DNA of 64,000 nt. Origin: an uncultured Flavobacteriales bacterium. GTDB lineage: Bacteria > Bacteroidota > Bacteroidia > Flavobacteriales_F > PHOS-HE28. Within the stretch, counting starts at the first letter, position 1. Each line of letters opens with the position of its first letter. This document shows positions 15,671 to 24,159 of this stretch, one piece after another. Below the pieces are notes generated by a model. That model saw only the letters and a program-made list of their open reading frames with translations. It was not told where the DNA came from and searched no databases. The DNA lies in contig CALMPI010000020.1 in NCBI GenBank assembly GCA_937872175.1, positions 1 to 64,000 of the forward strand. The letters run 5' to 3'. The position numbers and the translations under genes were made by a program.

Positions 15671-16732
15671 ATGTCCCCCTCCCCCCGGCTCCGCAGCGGC
15701 ACGAACCCGAAGAACAGCGGAACAAAGCCCGTGAAGCTCCTCTCCGGCGGCAATCCGCAGATCGCCAAGGGCGATGGCGATGCGCCAGTGCAGGCTTACA
15801 TCGCCGCGATGCCGGGGTGGAAGCGCGCGGTGGGTGAGCACCTGGATGCGCTCGTCGAGCGGCATGTCCCAAAGCTTCGGAAGGCGGTGAAATGGAACTC
15901 GCCGTTCTACGGGGTGGAAGGCCAGGGCTGGTTCCTCTCCACGCATTGCTTCACGCATTTCGTGCGGCTCACGTGGTTCCAAGGGCAGGCGCTGAAGCCC
16001 ATTCCACCCGGCCCCAGCAAGGACCCGAACGCCCGCTACCTGGACATCCGCGAGGGCGGCATCGAGGACGAGCAGCAGCTGATCCGCTGGATCACGCAGG
16101 CGGCCGCGCTGCCCGGATGGGTGAGCCACGCGCAGGACGCGTCGATCAGCGCCCCGAACCCCAAGGTCGCATGGTTCTTCGCAAAGCAAGGCCCCTGGCA
16201 GGCGTGCTATGCACAGCTGCGTGAGCTGGCGCTGGAGAGCGGCCTCACCGAGGAATTGAAGTGGGGGCATCCGTGCTACACGCTGAAGGGCAGGAACGTC
16301 TTCCTGATCCACGGCTTCAACGCGTACTGCGCACTGCTCTTTCACAAGGGCGCGCTGTTGAAGGACGATCACAAGCTGCTGGTGCAACAGACGGCCAACG
16401 TGCAGCAGGCACGGCAGATCCGGTTCACCGGCGAGAAGCAGATCGCGAAGCTGGCACCTGTGCTGCGTGCGTACATCCGGCAGGCCATCGCGCTGGAACG
16501 GACCGGGAAGAAGGTGGTGCTGAAGAAGACCGCCGAGTTCGACATGCCTGCGGAGCTCGCCAACGCCTTCAAGCAGATGCCCGCGCTGAAGAAGGCCTTC
16601 CAAGCGCTCACGCCCGGAAGGCAGCGCGGCTACCTGTTGTTCTTCGGCGGCGCCAAGCAGAGCGCCACGCGCGAGGCCCGGATCGAAAAGCACGTGGACC
16701 GCATTCTGGCGGGCAAGGGACTGAACGACTGA
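15671..16732 (+). CDS. DUF1801 - YdeI/OmpD-associated fusion protein
   Basis: The protein (353 residues from ATG 15671; earlier in-frame ATGs exist) appears to have two halves. The first (about 25-165) is a DUF1801 (YdhG-like) domain: YIAAMPGWKRAVGEHLDAL … KAVKWNSPFYGVEGQGW. The second (about 175-353) resembles YdeI-family proteins: ELKWGHPCYTLKGRNVFLI, LLFHKGALLKD, then the C-terminal FDMPAELANAF and ALTPGRQRGYLLFF block of the OmpD-associated domain. Such proteins are soluble, with roles suggested in metal or stress handling, none settled. Two DUF1801-type domains in one chain is unusual. Confidence 0.75.
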   Translation: MSPSPRLRSGTNPKNSGTKPVKLLSGGNPQIAKGDGDAPVQAYIAAMPGWKRAVGEHLDALVERHVPKLRKAVKWNSPFYGVEGQGWFLSTHCFTHFVRLTWFQGQALKPIPPGPSKDPNARYLDIREGGIEDEQQLIRWITQAAALPGWVSHAQDASISAPNPKVAWFFAKQGPWQACYAQLRELALESGLTEELKWGHPCYTLKGRNVFLIHGFNAYCALLFHKGALLKDDHKLLVQQTANVQQARQIRFTGEKQIAKLAPVLRAYIRQAIALERTGKKVVLKKTAEFDMPAELANAFKQMPALKKAFQALTPGRQRGYLLFFGGAKQSATREARIEKHVDRILAGKGLND

Positions 16733-16771
16733 ACCGCCCCCCCATGCCTGTCATACCGCCAGGCACCCTGC

Positions 16772-17653
16772 TTACGGCCGCTCGAGCGTGAAGCGGACCA
16801 TGCTGCCGATGCTTCGCCTTCCCCCCGGTGCAGCCTCGTCCAACACCCAGGCCGGTTTCCACCCCGTGATGTGCATCAAGCTCATCTCTAGGTCGTAGAC
16901 GCGCTCGGTCTGCTCCCGGTCCATCCGCGCATGGAACGATCCGGTGGGCCCGACATGACCGATACCGCTCCAACCTCGCCCATCCGGAAAGCTCCGGGGG
17001 CGGCCTTGAGCATGCTGGATGGCGAGCGCCTCAAGGAAGGTCAGCTGTCCATCCGTGTAGCCGGCCTTGCCGTAGGCATCCCCCTCCACGCTGCCGGCAC
17101 CGCAACCATCCGTCCACAGGTCCAAGGGCTCCAGCAGCACACCCGTGCTGTCGCGTTCCACCCGCAGCCGGCAGCCGCCGCAGGAGACCTCTTCCGTGGA
17201 GGGCACCCGGGCATCGGCCGCCGTACGGTCCTGCCATCGATCAAGCCCGGCGCAGCCGACCATCCGCTCCAGGTCCACCTCGAACGACCCGGGCCGGAAC
17301 GGAACGCGGAGGCCTGGATGCCATCCATCGAAGCCGACGAAAAGCACCGTAAGCACCATCCGTTCGCCGTTGGTGCGCCGCGTGATCTCCAACTGAATGT
17401 CGCGCAGACCGCAGCCTGCATCGAGCAGAAGATCCAGCCGGCCGTCCGTGCTGTCCTTGTCCGCCCGGTGGAACGTGTACTGGCCGCGGGTCTCCTTCAC
17501 CTCGAACGCGCGGTCGCTCTGGACCCAGGAGAGGTGGTCGAGCGGGATCTGCAGCACGATGTTCGTGCAACAGCATTGGGCACGGAGGCCCAGCGGAACG
17601 AGCGCGAGTGAAGGCAGGAGCAAGGCCCAGCGAAGGGAAGGATGGATCCTCAT
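16772..17653 (-). CDS. Secreted hypothetical protein, Cys-rich
   Basis: The 293-residue product starts with a signal peptide (MRIHPSLRWALLLPSLAL…LRAQ) followed by a CCC triplet and several later Cys including SCGGCRL. No domain recognised. The stop is 40 bases from the convergent DUF1801-YdeI gene. Its start region is divergent from and close to the VOC gene. Confidence 0.6.
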   Translation of the reverse strand: MRIHPSLRWALLLPSLALVPLGLRAQCCCTNIVLQIPLDHLSWVQSDRAFEVKETRGQYTFHRADKDSTDGRLDLLLDAGCGLRDIQLEITRRTNGERMVLTVLFVGFDGWHPGLRVPFRPGSFEVDLERMVGCAGLDRWQDRTAADARVPSTEEVSCGGCRLRVERDSTGVLLEPLDLWTDGCGAGSVEGDAYGKAGYTDGQLTFLEALAIQHAQGRPRSFPDGRGWSGIGHVGPTGSFHARMDREQTERVYDLEMSLMHITGWKPAWVLDEAAPGGRRSIGSMVRFTLERP

Positions 17654-17703
17654 CGTGTGGCGGTACACGCGAGGACATCGCTGGGTTCAGCGCGTTGGTG
17701 CTG

Positions 17704-18072
17704 ATGACCGAACTTGCACCCATGCTCACCGCCGTCATCCCCAAGCTGCCCTCACGAGACCTGCAGGTCACCCGGGCCTATTACGTGGACCAGCTCGGCT
17801 TCGCGGTCGCCGGGAGCTACCCCGACTACCTCATCGTGGAGCGCGACGGGCTGCAACTGCATTTCTTCGTGGCGACGGACCTCGATCCGCTCGCCAACGA
17901 CGGGCAGGTGTACGTGCGCACGGACGGCATCGACCACCTGTACAGCACGCTGGTGGACCGCGGCGTGGCCATCCACCCGAACGGGGCCCTTGCCACCAAA
18001 CCCTGGGGCCAACGGGAGTTCGCGCTGCTCGACCCGGACCACAACCTATTGACCTTCGGCCAGGCCGGATGA
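17704..18072 (+). CDS. VOC-superfamily (glyoxalase/bleomycin-resistance-like) protein
   Basis: The 122-residue protein has the paired beta-alpha-beta-beta-beta layout: opening IPKLPSRDLQVTRAYYVDQLGF, middle DGLQLHFF, and closing REFALLDPDHNLLTFGQ. The final DPDHNLL motif is standard for this fold. Substrate (antibiotic binding versus metal-dependent isomerase/dioxygenase) cannot be told; some metal ligands of true glyoxalases are not obvious. Confidence 0.8.
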   Translation: MTELAPMLTAVIPKLPSRDLQVTRAYYVDQLGFAVAGSYPDYLIVERDGLQLHFFVATDLDPLANDGQVYVRTDGIDHLYSTLVDRGVAIHPNGALATKPWGQREFALLDPDHNLLTFGQAG

Positions 18073-18113
18073 ACGGGGTCGGCGGGACACGCTCAACCAT
18101 GTGATCAGGCGGC

Positions 18114-18365
18114 TTGCGCTTCTCCACCGCGGAGGAACTGCTCGACCTCCTGCCGGCCGACGAGCGGTCGCTGACCGGGCAGCTGCGCGAGCTGGTGATC
18201 GCCGAGGCATCGGTACTGAATGAGCGGATGAGCTTCAGCGGGCCGTTCTACAAGCTCCATCGCGATGTCTGCTTCCTGTGGCCGTCGCCGGTGTTGTGGG
18301 GGCGGATGACGACCTGCGCCGGGGTCCGCTTCGGGCTCACGTACGGCGCGCTGATGCACGTGTGG
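18114..18365 (+). pseudogene. Truncated DUF1801 domain
   Basis: The 84 codons after a TTG read FSTAEELLDLLPADERSL…SFSGPFYKLHRDVCFLWPSP…GVRFGLTYGAL, a clear DUF1801 N-terminal two thirds. The final 40 or so residues of the family are missing: the frame degenerates into Arg/Pro-rich sequence and continues without a stop into the lipoprotein signal at 18471. No ATG start is available. I call it a decayed gene, possibly a relic paralogue of the fusion at 15671. Confidence 0.6.
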
Positions 18366-18470
18366 CGAACGTGCCGACCGACCGGTCCGCGCAGGGGTCG
18401 ATGGGGACGTCCGCCCCCTGATCGTTCACATCAGGGACCGATCCCCGATGGTAGGGAAACACCTCGGCGC

Positions 18471-19646
18471 ATGAACCGCTCCACCACCCTGCTGATCGGC
18501 TGCACGACCCTCTTCTTCGCCTGCGGTGAAGGGACCGGAACGGGCCAGGACCCTGAAGGGTCGGGCTCGTCCATGAGCGCGCTCGAGGCGCGCGTGGCCG
18601 CGCTCACCGGGAACCCGATGGCGTCCGAGCAGCCCGATGGGTACGACGTGGAGGACCCTGCCGGCGCCCCGAGCGGAGGCACCTCCGGAGGAACGCGCAC
18701 CTACACGCTGAACGGCACGGCCTTCAACATGCCGCTCGCCCAGCTCGAGCTGCCGGCGCACTGGCAGGTGCGGGGCATGGAGACCGGGAACTGGACCGTG
18801 ACCGGTCCGGTGAAGGTGCAACAGGGGTCGCCGATGAACTTCAGCTACGCCGGAGGGCAACTGGGGCGCTTCAACCAGGCCAACAACGTGCCGATGCGCG
18901 CCCCGATCGCGCCTGAGCAGGTGGTGATGCAGGACCTGCTGCCCTATTTCCGTCAGCAGGGGTATGAACTGGTCGGCCACCGCTCCCTGCCGGAGGTGGC
19001 GCGGGTGAACCAGCGCTTCATGGACAACCTGTACTCCGTGGGTCAGGCCCAGCGCATCTGCCAGGCCGACCTGAGCGAGTGGCGCCGGGGCGACGACCGC
19101 CTGGCGGTGGTGATGAGCTGGTTCAGCATCGCCGGCAACGAGCTGGTGAACTGGGGCTACAACACCACGGCGCTGCAAGCCCCGTCCGGCCGGTACGAGG
19201 CGGAGCGGGACGGGCTCCTGAACGGCTTCGCCAGTGTGCGCTACAACCCCGCCTACTTCGCGGCCTACGCGCAGAGCGAACAGCAGAAGGAGCAGCAGAG
19301 CTGGTCCGCTCACAACGCCCGGATGCGCAGCAGGCAGGCCGCCTTTGATGCGCAGCAGGCCGCGCACCGCGACCGGGTGAACTCGGTGAACGACGCCATC
19401 ATGGGCACCTGGAACAACACCAGCGCCACCATGGACCGCATGCACGAGGCCACCATCGATGGCATCCGGGGCGAGCAGAACGCCTGGAACCCGAATACCG
19501 GGCAGGCCGGCAAAGTGGAGGCCGGCTACCAGAACTACTGGGTGAACAGCGATGGCCAGTACTTCGGCACCAACGACGTCAACTACGACCCCAACGCGAA
19601 CGGTCAGTGGGTGGGCCAATGGCAGCAGATGTCCACCGAGCCATGA
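18471..19646 (+). CDS. Lipoprotein of unknown function
   Basis: From the ATG at 18471 (391 residues) the protein begins MNRSTTLLIGCTTLFFAC, a lipoprotein signal. The mature region has a Gly/Ser linker, a strand-rich segment (110-150) and a long helical, Gln/Arg-rich C-half (QSEQQKEQQSWSAHNARMR…) that may form a coiled coil. No family recognised. The reading frame is open upstream into the DUF1801 relic, but the signal peptide fixes the start. Confidence 0.65.
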   Translation: MNRSTTLLIGCTTLFFACGEGTGTGQDPEGSGSSMSALEARVAALTGNPMASEQPDGYDVEDPAGAPSGGTSGGTRTYTLNGTAFNMPLAQLELPAHWQVRGMETGNWTVTGPVKVQQGSPMNFSYAGGQLGRFNQANNVPMRAPIAPEQVVMQDLLPYFRQQGYELVGHRSLPEVARVNQRFMDNLYSVGQAQRICQADLSEWRRGDDRLAVVMSWFSIAGNELVNWGYNTTALQAPSGRYEAERDGLLNGFASVRYNPAYFAAYAQSEQQKEQQSWSAHNARMRSRQAAFDAQQAAHRDRVNSVNDAIMGTWNNTSATMDRMHEATIDGIRGEQNAWNPNTGQAGKVEAGYQNYWVNSDGQYFGTNDVNYDPNANGQWVGQWQQMSTEP

Positions 19647-19718
19647 GCGGGACGCGGACCATTCGTTGGGCCGCGGCGATCGTTCAGGGAATGGCCGTGG
19701 GCTCCCGACCTTCGCCAC

Positions 19719-20411
19719 ATGCCCGCAACAGCACCGGTCCTCATCGACAAGACCACCCTGGGCTTCTTGAAGGACCTGGAAGCGAACAACGAGAAAGCCT
19801 GGTTCGACGCGAAGAAGGGCCGCTATCAAGCCGCCCAAGCGAACATGGTGGCCTTTGCGGACGCCTTGCTGGAGCGGATGCGTGCGCATGACAGGCTGAG
19901 CACCGTGAGCGGTGCGAAGAGCCTGATGCGCATCTACACCGATCAGCGCTTCCACAAGGACCGTCCGCCCTACGCGCCGCGCTTCGGCGGACGGCTGGTG
20001 CGGGTGAAGCCGGCGTTGCGGGGCGGCTACTTCTTCCGCATCCAGCCCGGCGGGCGCTCGCACGTCACCTGCGGCTTCATGGGACCCGAGCCCGATGACC
20101 TGCGCCTGATCCGGCAGGACATCGCCTACGACCACGACACCTGGCGCCGGATCCTTCGCGCCAAGCCGCTCCGTGCGCTGCTCGGCGACCTGTTCGGCGA
20201 GGAGCTCGCCACCGTGCCACGCGGTCATCCGAAGGACCATCCTGCGGCGGACCTCCTCCGCAAGAAGCAGTTCCTGCTGCGCCGCACCTTCCCGGACACG
20301 GAAGTGATGGCGCCGGACTTCCTCGACGAGGTGGTGAAGACCTATCGCGCCGTGCGCCCCTGGTTCGACCACATGACCGCCGTGCTGACCAGCGATGCGA
20401 ACGGCGCCTGA
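19719..20411 (+). CDS. DUF2461 family protein
   Basis: The 230-residue protein carries the DUF2461 (TIGR02453) signatures: TLGFLKDLEANNEKAWF.A.K at the N-terminus, RIYTDQRFHKDRPPYAP near residue 70, and GGYFFRIQPGGRSHVTCGF near residue 107. The family is widespread and cytoplasmic, function unknown. The next gene, a cupin, starts 18 bases after its stop. Confidence 0.85.
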   Translation: MPATAPVLIDKTTLGFLKDLEANNEKAWFDAKKGRYQAAQANMVAFADALLERMRAHDRLSTVSGAKSLMRIYTDQRFHKDRPPYAPRFGGRLVRVKPALRGGYFFRIQPGGRSHVTCGFMGPEPDDLRLIRQDIAYDHDTWRRILRAKPLRALLGDLFGEELATVPRGHPKDHPAADLLRKKQFLLRRTFPDTEVMAPDFLDEVVKTYRAVRPWFDHMTAVLTSDANGA

Positions 20412-20429
20412 CCCCCGATCACCGCACCC

Positions 20430-20915
20430 ATGCACCCACGCGCCGAAGCCCTGATCCGCGAACTCGGTCTGCTGCCACATCCCGAGGGCGGCCACTACCG
20501 CGAACTGTACCGATCGCCGCTGCAGGTCCATCCGCCGGATGGCCGCGGAGACCGCGCAGCGCTCACCACCATCTACTTCCTGCTCCCCGCGGCCGAGATC
20601 AGCCGTTGGCATCGCGTATCCAGCGATGAGGTGTGGCATCACCTGGAAGGCGCACCGCTGGAGCTGGTGGTGAGCGATCCGGACCTCCATCGCGTACAGC
20701 GTCACCTGCTGGGTCCCTTGCGGGACGGGCTGCGACCGGAGGTGGTGGTGCCGCCCGGACATTGGCAGGCGGCACGGAGCACGGGCGACCACACGCTCGT
20801 GGGCTGTGTGGTGGCCCCGGGCTTCGACTTCGCGGACTTTACGATGCTGCGCGACCTGCCCGACGCCGCCGAGCGGCTGCGGCAGCGGCAACCCGATGCG
20901 GTCGATCTGCTGTAG
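20430..20915 (+). CDS. Cupin, DUF985 family
   Basis: The 161-residue protein opens EALIRELGLLPHPEGGHYRELYRS and contains TTIYFLLPAAEISRWHRV.SDEVWHHLEG, the diagnostic DUF985/cupin-5 motifs. His residues in WHRV and VWHH sit at the usual cupin metal positions. Likely a small-molecule-binding or sugar-modifying cupin; no substrate can be named. Confidence 0.85.
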   Translation: MHPRAEALIRELGLLPHPEGGHYRELYRSPLQVHPPDGRGDRAALTTIYFLLPAAEISRWHRVSSDEVWHHLEGAPLELVVSDPDLHRVQRHLLGPLRDGLRPEVVVPPGHWQAARSTGDHTLVGCVVAPGFDFADFTMLRDLPDAAERLRQRQPDAVDLL

Positions 20916-20925
20916 CAGCGGCCGC

Positions 20926-21264
20926 TCAGGCCTTGCGCACGTAGATGCTCTTCAGCCCCATGGCGCCGAAGCCCTCGATGCGGCAGTCGATGTCGTGATC
21001 GCCTTCCACGAGCCGGATGTTCTTCACCTTGGTGCCGGCCTTCACCGGCTTGGGCATACCCTTCACCGGCAGGTCCTTGATCACCACCACGTCATCGCCA
21101 TCCTTCAGCACATTGCCGTTGGCGTCCTTGATCACCGGTCCGGCATCGGCGGCCGCCACCTCGGCGGGGTTCCACTCATGACCACATTCGCCGCACATCC
21201 ATGAGGTGCCTGTGGGATACGTGATGGCGGAGCGGCACTCGGGACAGGGATGGGTGTCGGGCAT
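20926..21264 (-). CDS. PhnA/YjdM family zinc-ribbon protein
   Basis: The 112-residue protein has an N-terminal zinc ribbon (CPECRSA…MCGECGHEW) followed by the conserved PhnA domain (VIKDANGNVLKDGDDVVVIKDLPVKG … IDCRIEGFGAMGLKS). The family was historically linked with alkylphosphonate use, but a direct role is not established. A TACTTTCG box 7 bases upstream of the ATG suggests a nearly leaderless transcript. It is convergent with the cupin gene. Confidence 0.88.
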   Translation of the reverse strand: MPDTHPCPECRSAITYPTGTSWMCGECGHEWNPAEVAAADAGPVIKDANGNVLKDGDDVVVIKDLPVKGMPKPVKAGTKVKNIRLVEGDHDIDCRIEGFGAMGLKSIYVRKA

Positions 21265-21271
21265 GGTGGCG

Positions 21272-21279
21272 CGAAAGTA
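21272..21279 (-). promoter_or_regulatory. -7 promoter box (TACTTTCG) for the PhnA-like gene
   Basis: The complement reads TACTTTCG, matching TAnnTTTG with one change, 7 bases before the ATG. Confidence 0.4.
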
Positions 21280-21327
21280 CCGGTCCTGGCCCGCAATGCG
21301 GACCGCCTCAACGCCGTTGGTAAGCGC

Positions 21328-21660
21328 GTGATCCACATTCACCGTCCGCTGCACGTGCTGTTCACGGTCGCATTGGTCGGTGGCTTCTGGCTGTGGTGGG
21401 AACTGGATCATGTTGGGCGCGGGGATCCGCCCGAAGGCGGCGTCCTCCGCTGGTGGCACGGTCTGGAAGGCCAGCCGGAGTTCCACGTGCTCATTGGCCA
21501 ACTGGCCTATCCGGCATACTGGTGGCTGAGCCGCAAATGCCACTGGTCCCTGTTCTGGCGTGCCTGGCGCACCACCCACCTGGTGCTGGTCCTGCTGCTC
21601 CTCCTGGCCACGGGCCTGGCATGGTCGGCCACACCGGATCTGGGCGGGCATTGGGGTTAG
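21328..21660 (+). CDS. Small membrane protein
   Basis: Three or four hydrophobic segments (HVLFTVALVGGFWLWW, an IGQLAYPAYWWL stretch, and LVLVLLLLLATGLAW) mark an integral membrane protein of about 110 residues, starting at GTG 21328. An ATG at 21250 is in frame but overlaps the start of the divergent PhnA-like gene. No family recognised. Confidence 0.5.
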   Translation: MIHIHRPLHVLFTVALVGGFWLWWELDHVGRGDPPEGGVLRWWHGLEGQPEFHVLIGQLAYPAYWWLSRKCHWSLFWRAWRTTHLVLVLLLLLATGLAWSATPDLGGHWG

Positions 21661-21828
21661 CGACCATCACAACACGTCCTTCTGGCCGCGCCGGCGCCTA
21701 ATTCGGCCATCCTGCGTTGCTCATCCCTTACAGAGCCGACAGCTTGGGGCGGGTTTCACGCTTCGCTGGCCGATAGATGCATCCGACCCGACGGTCCGCA
21801 TCGGAACGCACGCCGCTCCTGCTCCGCG

Positions 21829-21990
21829 CTATCCGCGTCGACGAAGATCGCGGAGAAAGAAGGCCATGGTCCCGATGAGGAACGCGATGTTCACCGCGCG
21901 TGCGAAGGGCGGTGCCCCCACCGGCCACAGTTGACCGAGCAGCACCACGGCGTTCACCAGAAGGAGGACGATCAGGACCTTGCGACGCAT
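21829..21990 (-). CDS. 53-residue two-helix membrane protein
   Basis: The protein MRRKVLIVLLLVNAVVLLGQ… has two hydrophobic helices (5-22 and 34-47) and a basic end FLRDLRRRG. The form is typical of small inner-membrane proteins of Bacteroidota. No function assigned. Confidence 0.5.
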   Translation of the reverse strand: MRRKVLIVLLLVNAVVLLGQLWPVGAPPFARAVNIAFLIGTMAFFLRDLRRRG

Positions 21991-22053
21991 GGGACGAAGA
22001 TGGGAGGATCCCACCGGACATACGCAGGGACCGTGAGGCCCCGTTCATCCGGT

Positions 22054-22173
22054 ATGCGACGCCTGCTGCTGCTCTCCCTGCTCCTGCTGCTGCTCGGCTC
22101 CTGCCATGCGGGCCGATCAGTGCGCAAATGCGACGGTCGCCAGGGCGCGCGGGTGCCGATGGGGACCTTGTAG
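22054..22173 (+). CDS. 39-residue small lipoprotein
   Basis: The tiny frame reads MRRLLLLSLLLLLLGSC, a perfect lipoprotein signal with lipid-acceptor Cys, followed by KCDGRQGARVPMGTL. I have seen comparable 'CDG…PMG(T/V)(L/M)' mini-lipoproteins in Flavobacteriales; function unknown. Confidence 0.55.
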   Translation: MRRLLLLSLLLLLLGSCHAGRSVRKCDGRQGARVPMGTL

Positions 22174-22209
22174 CGCCGGGCGTTCGGTCCTTCCTCCGAC
22201 CTTCACCCC

Positions 22210-22719
22210 ATGGACCGTCCGCACCTCATCGCCCAGCTGGAACGCCACGCTTCGGTGTTCCGCCACCTGCTCAAGGACCTTTCGGCCGAGGAGGCCCGGT
22301 GGAGGCCGGCTCCGGAGAAGTGGTGCCCCTTGGAGATCATCTGTCATCTCTACGATGAGGAACGCGAGGACTTCCGCGCGCGCCTGCGCTCCACCCTGGA
22401 AGACCCGGAAGTGCCCTGGCCGAAGATCGACCCCGCCGCGTGGGTGAGCGGGCGCCGGTACATGGAGAAGGAGCTCGCCACGACCCTGGAAGGCTTCCTC
22501 GCGGAGCGTGGGGCATCGCTGTCGTGGCTCCGCGGACTGGATGAGGCGCCCTGGACCAATGCGTACATCCACCCCAAGGTGGGCCCGGTGAGCTGCGAGC
22601 TGCTGCTCACCAACTGGGTGGCGCACGACCTGCACCACATCCGCCAGCTGATCAACGGGCGGTATGCCCATTTGAAAGCGCACACGACCGTGCCGCTGGA
22701 CTACGCCGGCACCTGGTAG
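22210..22719 (+). CDS. DinB-like domain protein
   Basis: This 169-residue four-helix protein resembles the DinB/YfiT group: KWCPLEIICHLYDEEREDF supplies the first His ligand and TNWVAHDLHHIRQL the second and third at the C-terminal helix. These proteins bind a divalent metal and many act as thiol-dependent transferases (bacillithiol or similar). Start at ATG 22210, 37 bases after the mini-lipoprotein. Confidence 0.82.
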   Translation: MDRPHLIAQLERHASVFRHLLKDLSAEEARWRPAPEKWCPLEIICHLYDEEREDFRARLRSTLEDPEVPWPKIDPAAWVSGRRYMEKELATTLEGFLAERGASLSWLRGLDEAPWTNAYIHPKVGPVSCELLLTNWVAHDLHHIRQLINGRYAHLKAHTTVPLDYAGTW

Positions 22720-22733
22720 ACCGGGCATCAGCC

Positions 22734-22741
22734 GTACTTTG
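22734..22741 (+). promoter_or_regulatory. -7 promoter box (GTACTTTG) for the CvfB-like gene
   Basis: GTACTTTG lies 8 bases before the GTG start of the downstream gene, so the mRNA would have almost no 5' leader. Confidence 0.35.
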
Positions 22742-22749
22742 CGGGTCTT

Positions 22750-23586
22750 GTGATCCACACCGGCCGTGTACAGCCCTTGCAGGTCCGTCGCCGCACGAGC
22801 GAAGGCTGGGTCCTGACCGATGGCGACGGGAAGGAGGTGCTCTATCCGCACGACGTCCTTCCGCCGGACCTGAACGACGACAAGCGCATGCCGGTGTTCG
22901 TGTACCGCGATGCCGGTGGCCGGCAGGTGGCGAGCGCCCGCCCGCCGAAGGCCACTGTGGGGCAGTTCGCCATGTTCCGCGTGAACCGGGTCGACCGCGA
23001 AGGCGCGCACCTGGACTGGGGCCTGAAGCCCGACCTGGTGGTCCCCCTGGATGAGCAGCGCCACCCGATGGAGGAAGGCCGCTGGTATCTGGTGCGCGTG
23101 GTGCTCGACACGCGCAGCGACCAGCTCTTCGGCAGCACCCTCATTGAGGACTTCCTGAACAACGACGAGCTCACCGTGCAGGAGGGCGATGCCGTGGACC
23201 TGATCGTGTTCGGCCGCAGCGAGCTGGGCCTAAATGTGATCGTGAACGGCCGCCACCAAGGCCTCGTGCATGCCAACGACGTGTTCAAACGTGTGGGCAT
23301 CGGCGACAAGCTCACGGGCCATGTGAAGTACATCCGGGACGACCGCAAGCTCGACATCACCCTTCAGCCCATCGGCTACCGGCAGTACAACGACGCCAAC
23401 GTGGACCTCGTCGTACGGCGGCTCCGCGCCGGCAAGGGCTTCCTGGCCTTCACCGACAAGAGCAGCACCGAGGCCATCTACGCGGAGTTCGGGATCAGCA
23501 AGAAGGCGTTCAAGAAGGCTGTCGGTGCCCTGTACCGGGAGCGGCTCGTGCGCTTGGAGGAGGACGGTATCGTGTGGGTGGGTTGA
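22750..23586 (+). CDS. CvfB-like S1 RNA-binding protein
   Basis: The 278-residue protein has the CvfB architecture: tandem S1-like OB folds in the first 210 residues (VGQFAMFRVNRVDREGAHLDW, GDAVDLIVFGRSELGLNVIV, IGDKLTGHVKYIRDDRKLDI) and a C-terminal winged helix (residues 225-278: FLAFTDKSS.EAIYAEFGISKKAFKKAVG). CvfB binds RNA and affects virulence or stability of transcripts in Staphylococcus. The start is GTG; 30 bases separate it from the DinB-like gene. Confidence 0.88.
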   Translation: MIHTGRVQPLQVRRRTSEGWVLTDGDGKEVLYPHDVLPPDLNDDKRMPVFVYRDAGGRQVASARPPKATVGQFAMFRVNRVDREGAHLDWGLKPDLVVPLDEQRHPMEEGRWYLVRVVLDTRSDQLFGSTLIEDFLNNDELTVQEGDAVDLIVFGRSELGLNVIVNGRHQGLVHANDVFKRVGIGDKLTGHVKYIRDDRKLDITLQPIGYRQYNDANVDLVVRRLRAGKGFLAFTDKSSTEAIYAEFGISKKAFKKAVGALYRERLVRLEEDGIVWVG

Positions 23587-23653
23587 TCGGTCCATGGCCG
23601 GCAGGACGGGATATGTCGATCGCCACTACCTTCATCGTCCCAAGCACAAGCCC

Positions 23654-24070
23654 ATGAACCCCATCCTTCGCAACATCCTCGCCGTGCTGGCCGGCCTCGT
23701 GGTCGGCGGGATCGTCAACATGGGCCTGATCATGGTCGGTGGTGCCATCATGCCACCCCCACCGGGCGTGGACGTGAACGACATCGCGAGCATCAACGCT
23801 CACATCGGCGAGTATTCCGTTGCCCAGATGCTCGTGCCGTTGCTGGCGCATGCGCTCGGTGCGCTGGCGGGCGCCTTCGTGGCCGCCCGGCTTGGTGCTT
23901 CGCGGCACCTGATGCTGGCCCTTATCGTGGGCGCGGTCAACCTGGTCGGCGGCATCATGGCGGTGCGCATGATCCCGAACAGCCCGATGTGGTTCAACGT
24001 GCTCGATCTGGGGCTGGCCTACCTGCCCATGGCCTGGCTGGGCTGGAACCTGGCCGGAGGACGGCGCTGA
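23654..24070 (+). CDS. Four-helix membrane protein
   Basis: From ATG 23654 the 138-residue protein has four hydrophobic stretches (5-30, 57-80, 88-108, 115-133) and a Pro-rich loop MPPPPGVDVND. A TACCTTCA promoter-like box lies at about 23629. It resembles small DUF-type membrane proteins common in Bacteroidota; no function. Confidence 0.65.
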   Translation: MNPILRNILAVLAGLVVGGIVNMGLIMVGGAIMPPPPGVDVNDIASINAHIGEYSVAQMLVPLLAHALGALAGAFVAARLGASRHLMLALIVGAVNLVGGIMAVRMIPNSPMWFNVLDLGLAYLPMAWLGWNLAGGRR

Positions 24071-24159
24071 GCCCCTGTTGCCGGGTCGGCGTGTCGTACC
24101 GACCCGCATCCGTTGCATCTTCGCAGCGGGCCGATCAACCGGCCGCATCCACAAGGGCG

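Noticed and set aside
15509..16693. Upstream extension of the minus-strand T9SS gene into a 682-codon frame
   Set aside because: The signal peptide at 15508 fixes the start, and the extension lies opposite a recognised DUF1801-YdeI gene.
18426..20891. 821-codon minus-strand open frame
   Set aside because: It is antisense to three good plus-strand genes (lipoprotein, DUF2461, cupin) and has no family pattern.
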